Positions 10,981 through 20,243 of a DNA stretch of 64,000 nt are shown one piece after another; the first letter of the stretch is position 1, and each line of letters begins with the position of its first letter. The stretch comes from Chrysogorgia sp. JL179-B06. Its lineage: Eukaryota; Cnidaria; Anthozoa; Scleralcyonacea; Chrysogorgiidae. The position numbers and the translations under genes were made by a program. The stretch covers positions 458,792-522,791 of the forward strand of contig JAYKKM010000451.1 of NCBI GenBank assembly GCA_035772405.1, given 5' to 3'. The notes under the pieces are model-generated. The model worked only from the letters and a program-made list of their open reading frames with translations. It was not told where the DNA came from and did no database searches.

Positions 10981-13740
10981 TACATCAAAACATCAAAACA
11001 TCAGAGGTCTTCTCGCCAAAATCCCACAGATAACGGATTTGCTCCTCAATTTTAAGGGCATCGACATTCTCACTCTCAGTGAGACTCATCTAAGCAAGGA
11101 AATATATGATGGCGAACTACAAATAGCTGATTACACGTTTATAAAGAAAAATCGGCTTTCAGGATCTGGGGGAGGTGTTGGGTTGTATATTTCCAACAAT
11201 ATATCTTGGCAAAGGAGAGACGACCTGGTAGGACAGTCAACTGGTAAACAAACCAACTCGTATTTCTAAAGAAAGCAAAACCCTCATTGACGTAATTACA
11301 AGCAATGATCCCCAGAGAATATCTAAAGTGGATGTCGTCCCGATTGGCCTCAGTGATCATGACCTCGTGGGCTGTGTTCGCAAACTAAATCACTCTAATT
11401 TCAAGCCTCGATTTATTCATAGCCGAAATTATGTTAATTACAACCCTGTCGCCTTTTGTGAGGATTTGGCTTTGATCGACTGGGTCCCCTTGTTTCAATT
11501 AAGGAATGTAAATGATGCCTGGCAATTTTTAAAGTCATCCCTCACTGCCGTAATTGAATCCCATGCTCCAATGGTTACTAAGCGAGTTCGCGGTCGCCGA
11601 TGTCCATGGATTACTCCAGCCTTAAAATACGAACTTAATATAAGAGATAAAGCCCTCAGGAAATATCGTAAATCAAAATCTGAAGTTTGTTGGCTGGCTT
11701 ATAAAAAACAGAGAAATAAGGTGAACAATTTGCTTCGTTCTGCCAAGAATAAATACCATCAAAGCCTACTAATGGAAAATGCAAATTGTCCCGAAAAATT
11801 CTGGAAGGCTATAAAGACAGTTTATCCAAGTAAACCCTCTACTGTCGACCCTTCATGCCCTGAAATTGTATCTGACAATGGAATCAGTATGACAGATAAA
11901 TCCGACATTGCACACGCCTTCTGCTCTCATTTTTCATCTGTTGCCGCTAAACTAAAGAGCAAGTTTGTTTCTTTAAGTAATCTGATTTGGAAACCTTCAG
12001 ATAGCATTGGCAGTCGAACGTCAATGAAATTTTCCTTTAAAAGTGTGTCGGAAGAAACTGTTTTTGCTGAATTAAGAAAGCTCAAACGATCTAAAGCACC
12101 AGGACTTGATAACCTTCCTCCAGGAATGCTCAAAGATGCATCTCCAATACTAACAAAGCCTCTGACTTATGTCATAAATTTGTCACTCACTTCAGGCACC
12201 TTTCCATCCGAATGGAAATCTGAAAAGATCGTTCCGATTCATAAATCCGGTAGCCGTAAGAATGTCGATAATTTTAGACCTATATCAGTCTTATCATCAG
12301 CATCTAAAATTCTTGAGAGAGTGGTGTATCGCCAGATTACTGGGTATCTCGAGGAAAATAAACTGTTGTCGAACAGTCAGTATGGTTTCCGTGCAAAGCG
12401 ATCTACTGAGTTGGCTGTTATACATTTTACCGATAGGATTAGACAAGAAATGGACAAAGGCAAACTGACTGGTGCAATTTTCATCGACCTTCAGAAGGCC
12501 TTCGACACCATCAGCCACGATGGTCTCTTAAAGAAACTGCCTAGCTACGGAGTCACTAATATGGAGCTACAATGGTTCAAAGATTATCTTTTTAACCGTC
12601 ATCAATCTGTGGTTTACGACAGTTACCACTCTAAGCCGCTACCTGTTATGTGTGGCGTTCCACAGGGATCGTTATTAGGACCTCTGTTATTCTTGATTCA
12701 ATTTAACGATGTGGAAGATTGTGTCAGGAACTCCGAGATAATAATGTATGCCGATGATACTGTTATCTTTTTCTCTGACAAAGATCTCAACTCTATCAAT
12801 TCTAAACTATCCGAAGACATGATCTATCTCTCCCAATGGCTCGACAACAACGAACTTTTTATTAATTTGAAAAAAGGAAAAACTGAGGTTATGCTATTCG
12901 GTACCGCAAAGCGCCTTGCTATTAATAAGGAACTGAAACTTTCAGTTTCTTTCAAGAATTCAATTATAAACAACACTGACACTTACAAATATCTAGGAGT
13001 TGAACTGGATCCGTCACTTACCTTTTCCAATCATTTTGATAAATCTTTTCGTAAAGCATCGGGCAGACTTCGTCTTCTATCACGCATCAGAAAATCCATC
13101 AACATCCACTGCTGAATCTATTTATCGTTCTATGATCGTACCGGTGTTAACTTACTGTAGCACTTCAAATATCAACTTAAGTAATACTTCAAGGGAAAAA
13201 CTACTTGACTTTTCCTGCAAAGCTGCTAACATCATTGGTGGTCCATCAAGATCTGCTCAGGATTCCATTCGGCTGCCTGATCTTCATAATATTATTAAAT
13301 TACAAACTTGCACTCTAGTATATAAATCACTTAATAATTATTTATGTAAACCGTTTAATAATTATTTTTCAATGCTAAGTCATGCCCACAATACTAGGAA
13401 CAACGGCTGTATTTTACGACTTCCTAAAGTAAAGCTTGAGGTAGCTAGAAAGGGCTTTTATCACACGGCGGCTGTTACATTTAATAGTCTCCCTATTGCT
13501 GTCAGAAACTCATCAAGCTTGGACGATTTTAGAAGTAAGGCAGCCGAACATTATTCACTTTTGTAACTACGTCATTACTTTTAACATCTTTAAGTACTTT
13601 TTTAACTTTTTTAACTTTTTTAACATTTTATCTCTAATAGTTATTTTGAATTCTAATAAAGCAGGACTCTTAGTGATAGCAGTATAAGTAAATACTGATA
13701 AGATTATCCTGGGTAAATATTCTTAAATAAATAAATAAAA
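10981..13740 (+). mobile_element. LINE B: CR1-like retrotransposon with long open RT
   Basis: A second CR1-like element in the same orientation abuts LINE A. The endonuclease N-terminus (IRGLLAKIPQI, LTLSETHLSKE, GGGVGLYISNN) is followed after about 11,245 by its C-terminal part (LIDVITSNDPQR, PIGLSDHDLVG), so the middle of the endonuclease is deleted. The RT at 11328-13115 is open for 595 codons with PGLDNLPPGML, FIDLQKAFDTISH, CGVPQGSLLGPLLF and catalytic YADDTVIFF. A frame change at about 13,080 separates the C-terminal domain (to 13,566). The 3' end is a run of TAAA units (13,724-13,740), as in CR1/L2 tails. RT could fold, but the endonuclease deletion should abolish autonomous insertion. 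It looks younger than LINE A. Confidence 0.85.
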
Positions 13741-13787
13741 TCCGAAGTGTAGACGTGAGGAAGTAGTAATATATGTATATATATATA

Positions 13788-14014
13788 TTAACAATGTGTA
13801 AGGGATTGGCACTAGCTCTTAACCAATGAGAATGCAGTATTGATTTGAATTGACCAATCAGAGAAAAGGGTATCGCAGTATTTCCAGGGTGGTGCCCCAA
13901 AATGAGTCAAGCTGTGAGCTAGTTAATAACTAATAGTTCAGGAGGGGAAGTCAATTCAAATCAATACTTATTGCAATTTGATCATTGGTTTGCCAATCCC
14001 TTACACATTGTTAA
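13788..14014. mobile_element. MITE with terminal inverted repeats and TTAA ends
   Basis: The left end reads TTAACAATGTGTAAGG and the right end is its exact reverse complement. Complementarity continues imperfectly for about 65 bp on each side (GGATTGGCA, CCAATGA, TCAATTCAAATCAATA). The 227-bp unit has no ORF. TTAA at both outer edges fits a piggyBac-like target duplication, but TTAA could also belong to the repeats themselves. Confidence 0.7.
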
Positions 14015-15378
14015 GAGTGATGGTAGTTGTTGCTTGATAGTTGTCCCTGATCGTCGGGAAGGAAACATGGCCGCCACGCGCAGTGAAGTTAAAAAAATGT
14101 ATTTTGGAAAAAAAGGTTAATGGTGGAAAAAATATATATTTGAAAAAATATATAATAAGATATATGTGAATTAGTAGTAGTAGTATTTTAAAAATAAATA
14201 TGAAAAACAAAAAAATATGAATTGTGAATTTGAAAAAAAAGTATTTTAAAATAAAAAAATAAAAATATAAAAATGGTTGAAATATTTTTAAAAATAGAAC
14301 GTAGAATTGTATTTTATAAAAAAAAAAGGAATTGTAAAAAAGTATTTTTAAAAAAAAGAAAAGAAAATGAGCGCGCGCGACGGAGATGTTACCTCAACGA
14401 CGACCAGAGCTTCAATGAGGTGTAAGATGATATACCGGAAGTAAATAGGGTATTATTTTTTTGGAAAAGATTTTGGGAAAAGACGTTTCCGGAAGTAGAT
14501 TACAGTTAGTATAAAAGGTGAAATAACCACACCCACTTCACTTCACTTCTGGTGTTCATCGAGGACACATCTCTCTCTTGCTCTCTCTGTCTTTTATTTT
14601 TTTTTTATAAAATACTTTTGCAAATAACTTTTACATTTTTTTTTATAAAATCATTTTTACTTTTTATATTTTTAAAAAATAATTACTTTTTTGTTTTGCT
14701 CCTACTACTGTTGTGTGTATGCTCGCTTGAAAGTCGTACTCTCAAAAAGTGCGAAGCGCTTGAACCCTCCAATGAGCTGTAGTATTTATTACTAACCAGC
14801 ATTGGTGCGCATTCAACCCGCAGTACTCTTGTAAATCGCGACTGGTTTAGACTTTATTGTCTGGTCTTCCTCTCTAAAAAAGAGGTTGATGTCAGGTGGG
14901 ACTAGTCCATAGCGACATTTAGCTCACCGCCAGATCGATCGATTGCTTGTTGTACGTTATGGGTTTTTGGATGTTAGCATGTGGTGAAAGAGCTAGCTAA
15001 AGTATAACACCTAGTTTCACAGGAGTATTTTTTATTTTTACTTTTTTAAGACAAAAATATATACAAAAGCACACACAATATATCGAAAGTGCTTGTACAT
15101 TATGTTACTGGATCTACCTCTATATTAAAGTGTATATTTTGTATATATATATATATATTTTAAAATAAACACATAACAACCCTCTAGTAATAAATTTGGG
15201 AAGAATGGGTTATTCTTCCCATTTCCACACACTAGGACAATTCCCACCCTATAAAAATAAAAATATATATCATTTTAAAAAAACAACAACCCAAAAATCT
15301 TCATCGTATCTTTTTCCCAAAAAAACGGTTTCACTATCAACCAAAGGTGAAGGTCATTCAAGGTGACTAATGCAAAGC
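14015..15378. other. AT-rich region with a TATA box and hairpins, no gene assigned
   Basis: A long poly-A/poly-T-rich stretch leads to a clear TATA box (TATAAAAG, 14510-14517) pointing right. About 30 nt on starts a pyrimidine-rich leader. A 76-codon plus-strand ORF at 14552-14782 is low-complexity and hydrophobic and I do not regard it as supported. At 14,720-14,960 the DNA is less AT-rich and holds small dyads (AGAC-N6-GTCT near 14,853; CCTCT-N7-AGAGG near 14,869). I cannot name an RNA here. It could be a promoter plus untranslated leader of the virus element, an old LTR, or a non-coding RNA. Confidence 0.35.
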
Positions 15379-15590
15379 AAGTACTGGCGTCTTTTGCTAG
15401 ATGGATTTAAAGAGCTGTGATAGAACAGGAACAGAATATTTAGTAACAGATTTTTAGTGTTTCAAATAAATGATAACCAGTATTTGTCTGATTATCAATT
15501 ATTTGAAACACGAAAATTCTGCGACTAAATTTTCTGTTCCTGTTCCATCACTGCTCTCTAACCCCATCTAGCATCTGCGACAGCACTTAT
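15379..15590. repeat. Imperfect foldback (inverted repeat)
   Basis: Arms of about 100 bp face each other around 15,480-15,492. Left-arm landmarks GCTAGATGG (15396-15404), GGAACAGAA and GTGTTTCAAATAA are mirrored by TTATTTGAAACAC, TTCTGTTCC and CCATCTAGC (15564-15572). Outer parts (AAGTACTGGCG against CGACAGCACTT) still match imperfectly. It could be a MITE or a hairpin belonging to the left end of the virus element, since it lies just outside the first virus gene. Confidence 0.65.
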
Positions 15591-15681
15591 TCAACTCATA
15601 ATTCAATGCGTTATATAGATTTTTTGTTTTTTATTTTATAAATAAAATAAAAACCGGAAGTCAATCAGCGGGTGAGATACG

Positions 15682-15897
15682 TATATAAGAGTGGGTTTTA
15701 AAGGGTTTTAAAGAGTATCATATTTAAGGATTGTGAATATCAAACTCGTGAAAGAACACGTGTAAATATTCAAGGTAAGAATATGAATTTGTATGATTTT
15801 TAGTCTTTTATTAAAATTTTATAGGGTTATTTTTTCAAGTTTTTCTGAAGTATTATGAATAGTATTGTAATGATCGTATTTTTATTTGATTTTTTAG
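15682..15897 (+). promoter_or_regulatory. TATA box and probable 5' UTR intron of the 15.9-kb gene
   Basis: TATATAAG at 15682-15689 is a good TATA box. A leader of about 60 nt would end in CAAG with a consensus donor GTAAGA (GT at 15775-15776). A pyrimidine-rich tract ends in TTTTTTAG at 15897, immediately before the ATG. Removing 15775-15897 (123 bp) joins the leader directly to the start codon. This is read from the splice-site consensus only. Confidence 0.55.
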
Positions 15898-17139
15898 ATG
15901 AAAAATCAAGCTAAGAGAAAAAGCGCTTTATCCACTCGACCCATTTTGGAAAGACGTGTGAAAAAAAGAAAAGTGGAAGAAAAAAACATTTCTTTTTTAT
16001 ATATTTTAAAAGTTGTACCGTATTTTCAACGCTTTAGAAATCCAAAGATTGGTTTTATCTATTGGATGATTGGTCTTTTGAATTACTATTGTGGTGAAAT
16101 TATTGGTTGTTTACAGATTGAAACAGATGTATTTGCAAAATTTTACACGGGATTTTGTTTGTTACGATTAAACGATCCAGTCGTAAAAGACATGAAACTT
16201 TATAAATGTTGGACCGTTGAACAAGGAGGAAAAGCAAAATACATTGTTCCATATATTGACAGTAGTGAAAAATATGTTTTACATAGATATTGTAACGAGC
16301 TCATATTATCAAAGAACCCCCGTTTATTATCTTCATTATTTAGTTTAGATAATATCTACTTAGATAGTTTCTATATTACTATAACAAGAGCACAATATTT
16401 TTATGATGATAATTATCATTTTATGTCCCCTATTGTTTCACCTTCACAGGAAATGAATCGTTTACCGATTCCCTTTGGGGTGGGTAGAAAATTTATATTT
16501 AACATGCTTTATAAAATAGGTAGAGACGTTGAATACCCTCTTTTAATTGATCTTTCGCTTTATTTATTAACTGTTGCACCTTATTTTTTATTAGCGTGTC
16601 TAGCTAATAATTCTCAAACTTTTAGATATAATATATTTTGCATAGCAGCATGTTTTATTTTTTATTGTCCAAAACATAATCCTCATGGTAGAATTGAAAA
16701 TAATAATTTAACGGATATTGATCTTAATCACATTGTATATAATTTTAGTGGTTCTAGTGATAGAAATCATCATTGTAGGTATAAAAATTGTAAGCAAAAA
16801 TCCACTTTTTTTTTCGCTAACCCTATAAATGAGTATATTTTTGATACCCAACTTTTGAGATGTGAAAATTTTTTTGATATAGTATTTTCTGAAACGCAAA
16901 TAATTCATTCATTCCCTGTAACTATAGATTCATCTGATACATTTGGAATGAATTATGACAAATATGGGTTAGAATTATTAGATTATAATTTATTAACAAC
17001 CTATTTTAAAATATATTTTGATCAAGCTAATATACATCAATATCTAGAAGCTTATCTGATGGGGTATTTACAAAGATATAATTATATTTTTGATTATAGA
17101 CATTTTAAAATAAAATTATATGATGTTGTGACATTATAG
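15898..17139 (+). CDS. Hypothetical virus protein, 413 aa
   Basis: I do not recognise the family. The N-terminus is strongly basic (KNQAKRKS, ERRVKKRKVEEK) and looks like a nuclear localisation signal. The rest is rich in aromatic residues, Ile, Leu and Asn. A hydrophobic stretch at about residues 216-255 (LIDLSLYLLTVAPYFLLACL and following) could be membrane-associated or a buried helix bundle. A possible metal site is CPKHNPHG at about 259-266, with further His and Cys at about 292-301 (HHCRYKNC). The ORF is intact, the start sits directly at a predicted splice acceptor, and a TATA box lies about 215 bp upstream. It is the leftmost gene of the element and reads inward. Its large size and basic leader suggest a nuclear or DNA-associated role, but that is inference. 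Confidence 0.7.
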   Translation: MKNQAKRKSALSTRPILERRVKKRKVEEKNISFLYILKVVPYFQRFRNPKIGFIYWMIGLLNYYCGEIIGCLQIETDVFAKFYTGFCLLRLNDPVVKDMKLYKCWTVEQGGKAKYIVPYIDSSEKYVLHRYCNELILSKNPRLLSSLFSLDNIYLDSFYITITRAQYFYDDNYHFMSPIVSPSQEMNRLPIPFGVGRKFIFNMLYKIGRDVEYPLLIDLSLYLLTVAPYFLLACLANNSQTFRYNIFCIAACFIFYCPKHNPHGRIENNNLTDIDLNHIVYNFSGSSDRNHHCRYKNCKQKSTFFFANPINEYIFDTQLLRCENFFDIVFSETQIIHSFPVTIDSSDTFGMNYDKYGLELLDYNLLTTYFKIYFDQANIHQYLEAYLMGYLQRYNYIFDYRHFKIKLYDVVTL

Positions 17140-17259
17140 TAAATAATCTTGTAATAAAAGTGTAAAAACAAAAAGGAAATGTAAATAAAGGATTTTCTAA
17201 TAAAATTGGTTTTTTTGAAGTTTTAAAATCTCTAATTGTTAATCTTGTCCAATATTGAA

Positions 17260-17508
17260 TTAGTTCAATTTCTTTATCCCCAACAGGTTTTCCATCGAAA
17301 AAAAATGAATTAAACAATAAAACGCAATGATATGTCCTGTTTCATAACGTTCCATTTGTTTATAAACCAATTCCATTTGTTGACTATCGATTTGTAAAAC
17401 AATGTTTTTCAACATATTCTCTTGACTTGTAATACATTTTTGTATTAAGGGTTTCAATTTTTTGTATTTAATATTATTTCTTGCAAGTTCTTCGAGAATG
17501 ATATCCAT
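17260..17508 (-). CDS. Hypothetical small protein, 82 aa
   Basis: Start chosen at the ATG of MDIILEELARNN; upstream codons in the same frame translate a TA microsatellite and are unlikely to be coding. The protein looks mostly helical, with a charged first half (KYKKLKPLIQKC, QENMLKN) and an aromatic C-terminus. No motif recognised. It lies downstream of the proline-rich gene on the same strand, 131 bp away, and could share its transcript. Confidence 0.45.
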   Translation of the reverse strand: MDIILEELARNNIKYKKLKPLIQKCITSQENMLKNIVLQIDSQQMELVYKQMERYETGHIIAFYCLIHFFSMENLLGIKKLN

Positions 17509-17639
17509 TTTTATTTGTAAATAAAAAACAAATTTCACACACCATACACATATATATATATATATATACAAACGGTTTATTTTCTATACATTTTTTTTTA
17601 AATTCCTTTTTTTAAAAATACTTTCATTACGTGTTTTTT

Positions 17640-18581
17640 CTATTTTCTTAAAGTAATAAGATAGTTTCTTTCTAATAATCTAATTCCTATTCTATTATTT
17701 TTATATACATTAAATTTTCTTATTATTCTATCTTTTTCTCTAAATATAAATTTTAATTGTCTATACGAATCTAAATCTCTAACAATGATATCATTATCCT
17801 CATCACTATTAATATTTATATACATTACTGTTTCAACACCTGTTAACTTGTGTTTTTTTTTATATATTAATTGTTTTTTAAATTGTTTGATCCTATCTGG
17901 TTCTTCTTCATCTTCAATACCTATTTCCTGCAGCATAGGTTGGGGTGGAGATAAATGTATAGCATTTGTTGGTGATGAGGGAGGAAAAGATGAGATTAAC
18001 TGTTGCTTCAGTAGATTGTCAGGAATTAAATTATCAAAGTCAAGGGTGTTTGATAAATCAAATAATGTTGACGCTTCTTCTTGTATTGTGAAGTTTTCGC
18101 TTGGTGTTTGTAATGGGAGCACGTTTTCTTCGATGATATTTATTGATGGTAAGTCTTCGTCGAGGAACGTTTCGGGAATATTTATCGCTGGTACATGTAA
18201 GACATCGACGACAATATGCTTTTGAGGAGGAAGAGGAGGAGGAGGAGGAGGAGGAGGAGGAGGAGGAGGAGGAGGAGGAGGAGGAGGAGGTAGATCGGGT
18301 ATTGGTATTTCCTCTAGGGGGGTAAGCGGATAGGGTGATAATGGTCGTGGTGAGGGTGTTGTAGACTCAATGATTCTACAAACATCGGCGATTAATTTTA
18401 CCTCTTCTTCTTCATCGTCAGACTCTGACTCCGATGATATATCTGAGACGTAAAACTTTTTGTAAAATGTCGTTGCGTAGTTGCGCCATTTGGGGAAAAC
18501 TTTTCCCTTTGCCATAGCTCGATGCTGTTTCACGCATATTCTTTTCTTCGTCTTTGTACGGGATGTGTTTGGGTTTACCAT
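17640..18581 (-). CDS. Proline- and acid-rich protein, 313 aa
   Basis: The N-terminus is basic (TSRTKTKKRICVKQHRAMAKGK), then a Ser/Asp/Glu segment (SSESESDDEEEEVK, about 53-66), a Pro-Ser linker, and an uninterrupted polyproline tract at about 100-120. That tract is encoded by a CCT/CCN trinucleotide run (18,229-18,291 on the plus strand). Then comes an acidic Leu-rich middle and a basic C-terminus with SDEDNDIIVRDLD. Such proteins are usually intrinsically disordered scaffolds or transcription regulators; polyproline could bind SH3, WW or profilin domains. No enzymatic motif. The divergent intergenic region at 18,582-19,110 separates it from the left Rep-like gene. The repeat length may vary between copies. 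Confidence 0.6.
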   Translation of the reverse strand: MVNPNTSRTKTKKRICVKQHRAMAKGKVFPKWRNYATTFYKKFYVSDISSESESDDEEEEVKLIADVCRIIESTTPSPRPLSPYPLTPLEEIPIPDLPPPPPPPPPPPPPPPPPPPLPPQKHIVVDVLHVPAINIPETFLDEDLPSINIIEENVLPLQTPSENFTIQEEASTLFDLSNTLDFDNLIPDNLLKQQLISSFPPSSPTNAIHLSPPQPMLQEIGIEDEEEPDRIKQFKKQLIYKKKHKLTGVETVMYININSDEDNDIIVRDLDSYRQLKFIFREKDRIIRKFNVYKNNRIGIRLLERNYLITLRK

Positions 18582-19110
18582 GTCTGATCCTAGCCATTTG
18601 ATTTTAAAAATGTTTGAAAACCGAGGTTCTTATATATATTTTATAAAATAGTAAAGTGATTTCATTGGTTTATTTTCAGCGTGTTTCATTGGTTTGAAGG
18701 GTTAAGGTCTTTCAAGGGTTTTTGAGAGAGGGTCATATTTTATTTTTAGAAAAATGTTATCCCGATTCGGTCAAGGTCATTAATGGAATGTGAAGTATTT
18801 TGTTATTAACATTCACGGTCAAGGTTAAATGTTGGATTTTTATTTTTAGACTAAAATACGTAGATGTATAATATAAAGTTAAAGACTGTTGTGATTCCAT
18901 TTCGTTTGTATATTATAAAAATAAAATCTGAAACACTATTTTTCGTTAGAACGATGTTGAGTCATGTTGACAGATGTTTTTGTCGTCGGTTATCGGGCAA
19001 TATCATTTCATAAAATATATTTATTTGTCTGTGCGAATTCGTGTTGTTATATAAATTTTTGGGTATAAAAGAGAGATACTAAACGTTAAACATCAGTATT
19101 TTTGAAAACG
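18582..19110. promoter_or_regulatory. Divergent promoter region with extended nuclear-receptor half-sites
   Basis: It lies between the minus-strand proline-rich gene and the plus-strand Rep-like gene. TCAAGGTCA occurs at 18771-18779, a variant TCAAGGTTA at 18819-18827, and TTAAGGTCT at about 18702. These match the extended half-site bound by FTZ-F1/SF-1 and ERR-type nuclear receptors. Two inverted CCAAT motifs (TTCATTGGTTT) lie at about 18,661 and 18,686. A TATA box (TATAAAA, 19064-19070) precedes the Rep-like ATG by about 41 nt. Function is inferred from motifs only. Confidence 0.45.
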
Positions 19111-19545
19111 ATGTATTCGCCAAAGCGAAAGACTTGGACTTTTGGTAGTCGTACTAAACAACAGGGTGTTCAAATGCTTATTGCAGCGCGAACTATTGGT
19201 ACATCATTGTGTGTCTTTAACATGGAATAAATATCGTCCTTTGAATGTAGTTGCCCCACTGAAAATAGTCGTGGATATCTTCAAGGGAAGGTCATTTTTA
19301 AAGATCCGTGTTATGAAGATAAAGTGTGGAAATGGCTTTTAATACCTGCAGAAATTTGTAGATCATTTATCGGCGATATATATCACTACGCGGGTCGCAC
19401 TTATGAGCCTTCAACGCTAATTCAATATGGACGTCGACGCGCTTTAACAGGGAAATGTTGGGATGAGGATAGATGCTGTAAATTAGCCGATTATAAGCAG
19501 CAGCTTTATTATTCCCGAAAAAAAGACTCAAACAACAATGGGTAG
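19111..19545 (+). pseudogene. Rep-like (HUH endonuclease-like) gene, left copy, broken
   Basis: Clearly homologous to the intact gene at 40632-41102: both start MY-x-P-(K/R)RKTW and share GRTYEPST followed by I-x-YG-(K/R)-RR. The order of motifs resembles CRESS-DNA virus Rep nucleases: an early aromatic strand (KTWTF), a motif-II-like GYLQGKVIF (canonical HLQG), and a motif-III-like segment (IYHYAGRTYE; canonical YxxK). The lysine of motif III is replaced by alanine. The first frame ends at TAA after about 39 codons, and the remainder continues in another frame from about 19,230. TATA box at 19064-19070. The family call is inference from motif order. The paralogy to the right copy is directly visible. 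Confidence 0.5.
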
Positions 19546-19619
19546 AATAAAAAGACAAATAGTATTTAAAATGATAGTAGATTTTTCTGTACAAAAGGTT
19601 TATTATTAAAAAATGTTTT

Positions 19620-19847
19620 TTATTGTCCAAGAGTTTTTCTTTTTTTTTCTTCTATTACACCGTCCAGACATTGATGCATCAACGCACCCCACGCATCTAT
19701 TTCTTTAGCCCTTTTTCTTTTGTCGGCCCTTGTTAGCGGTGCTTGCGGTTCGGTCTCTTCCCTTGGTCTCTCTTTCATGAGGAACACACAAAAGTTACCA
19801 CCATCGTAATATCCCTTCACATCTTTAATCTGAATTTCCCGATCCAT
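19620..19847 (-). CDS. Hypothetical charged protein, 75 aa
   Basis: Short, highly charged protein starting MDREIQIKDVKGYYDGGNF, with a basic patch TRADKRKRAKEIDAWG and a tail EEKKRKTLGQ. No family recognised. It faces the broken Rep-like gene tail-to-tail. The CCAAT-rich repeat region immediately upstream of its start (19,972-20,130) is a plausible shared promoter with the plus-strand gene at 20,244. Confidence 0.45.
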   Translation of the reverse strand: MDREIQIKDVKGYYDGGNFCVFLMKERPREETEPQAPLTRADKRKRAKEIDAWGALMHQCLDGVIEEKKRKTLGQ

Positions 19848-19971
19848 CTTTTTAATCTTTTCTGGTACTTTTTACGGGTATAACCTTCCTCTATGGGATA
19901 TGATTGCTTTTAGGGGTGTAGACCCTTGGGTTGGGTTTTTATATTTGTTTATAGGGAGGGTACAATGATTT

Positions 19972-20213
19972 TAACCAATGAGCTTTCACGAGTTTAAAAT
20001 CTACCCAATCATATTTGTTGAAATTGTTTGATTGACAGTTGTTGAATTATTTAACCAATCAGCTTTCAATAGCTTAAAATCTAACCAATCATATTTGTTG
20101 AAATTTTTTGATTGACGGATTGTTGAACACCAATCACAACTTAATACTATTAACCAATCGACAAATTTTGAATAAATGATATAGTTTTATTAGGAGGAAA
20201 AATAGTATAAATA
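19972..20213. promoter_or_regulatory. 80-bp tandem duplication rich in CCAAT boxes, plus TATA box
   Basis: Two adjacent copies with an 80-bp period start at 19972 and 20052. Each contains TAACCAAT, a second CCAATCATATTTGTTGAAAT and TGATTGAC. Two more ACCAATC motifs follow at about 20,129 and 20,152. TGATTGAC resembles a PBX/Hox site and CCAAT an NF-Y site. TATAAATA at 20206-20213 then precedes the plus-strand ATG at 20244. The layout resembles a duplicated viral enhancer between divergent genes. Confidence 0.5.
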
Positions 20214-20243
20214 TTCGGATAAAAACATTTAAAAAATTTAGTT

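Noticed and set aside
14552..14782. 76-aa hydrophobic ORF as a gene
   Set aside because: It is composed mostly of Phe/Leu from poly-T runs. The TATA box upstream more likely drives a non-coding leader.
18143..18325. Polyglutamate plus-strand ORF
   Set aside because: It is the antisense of the polyproline tract in the 17640-18581 gene.
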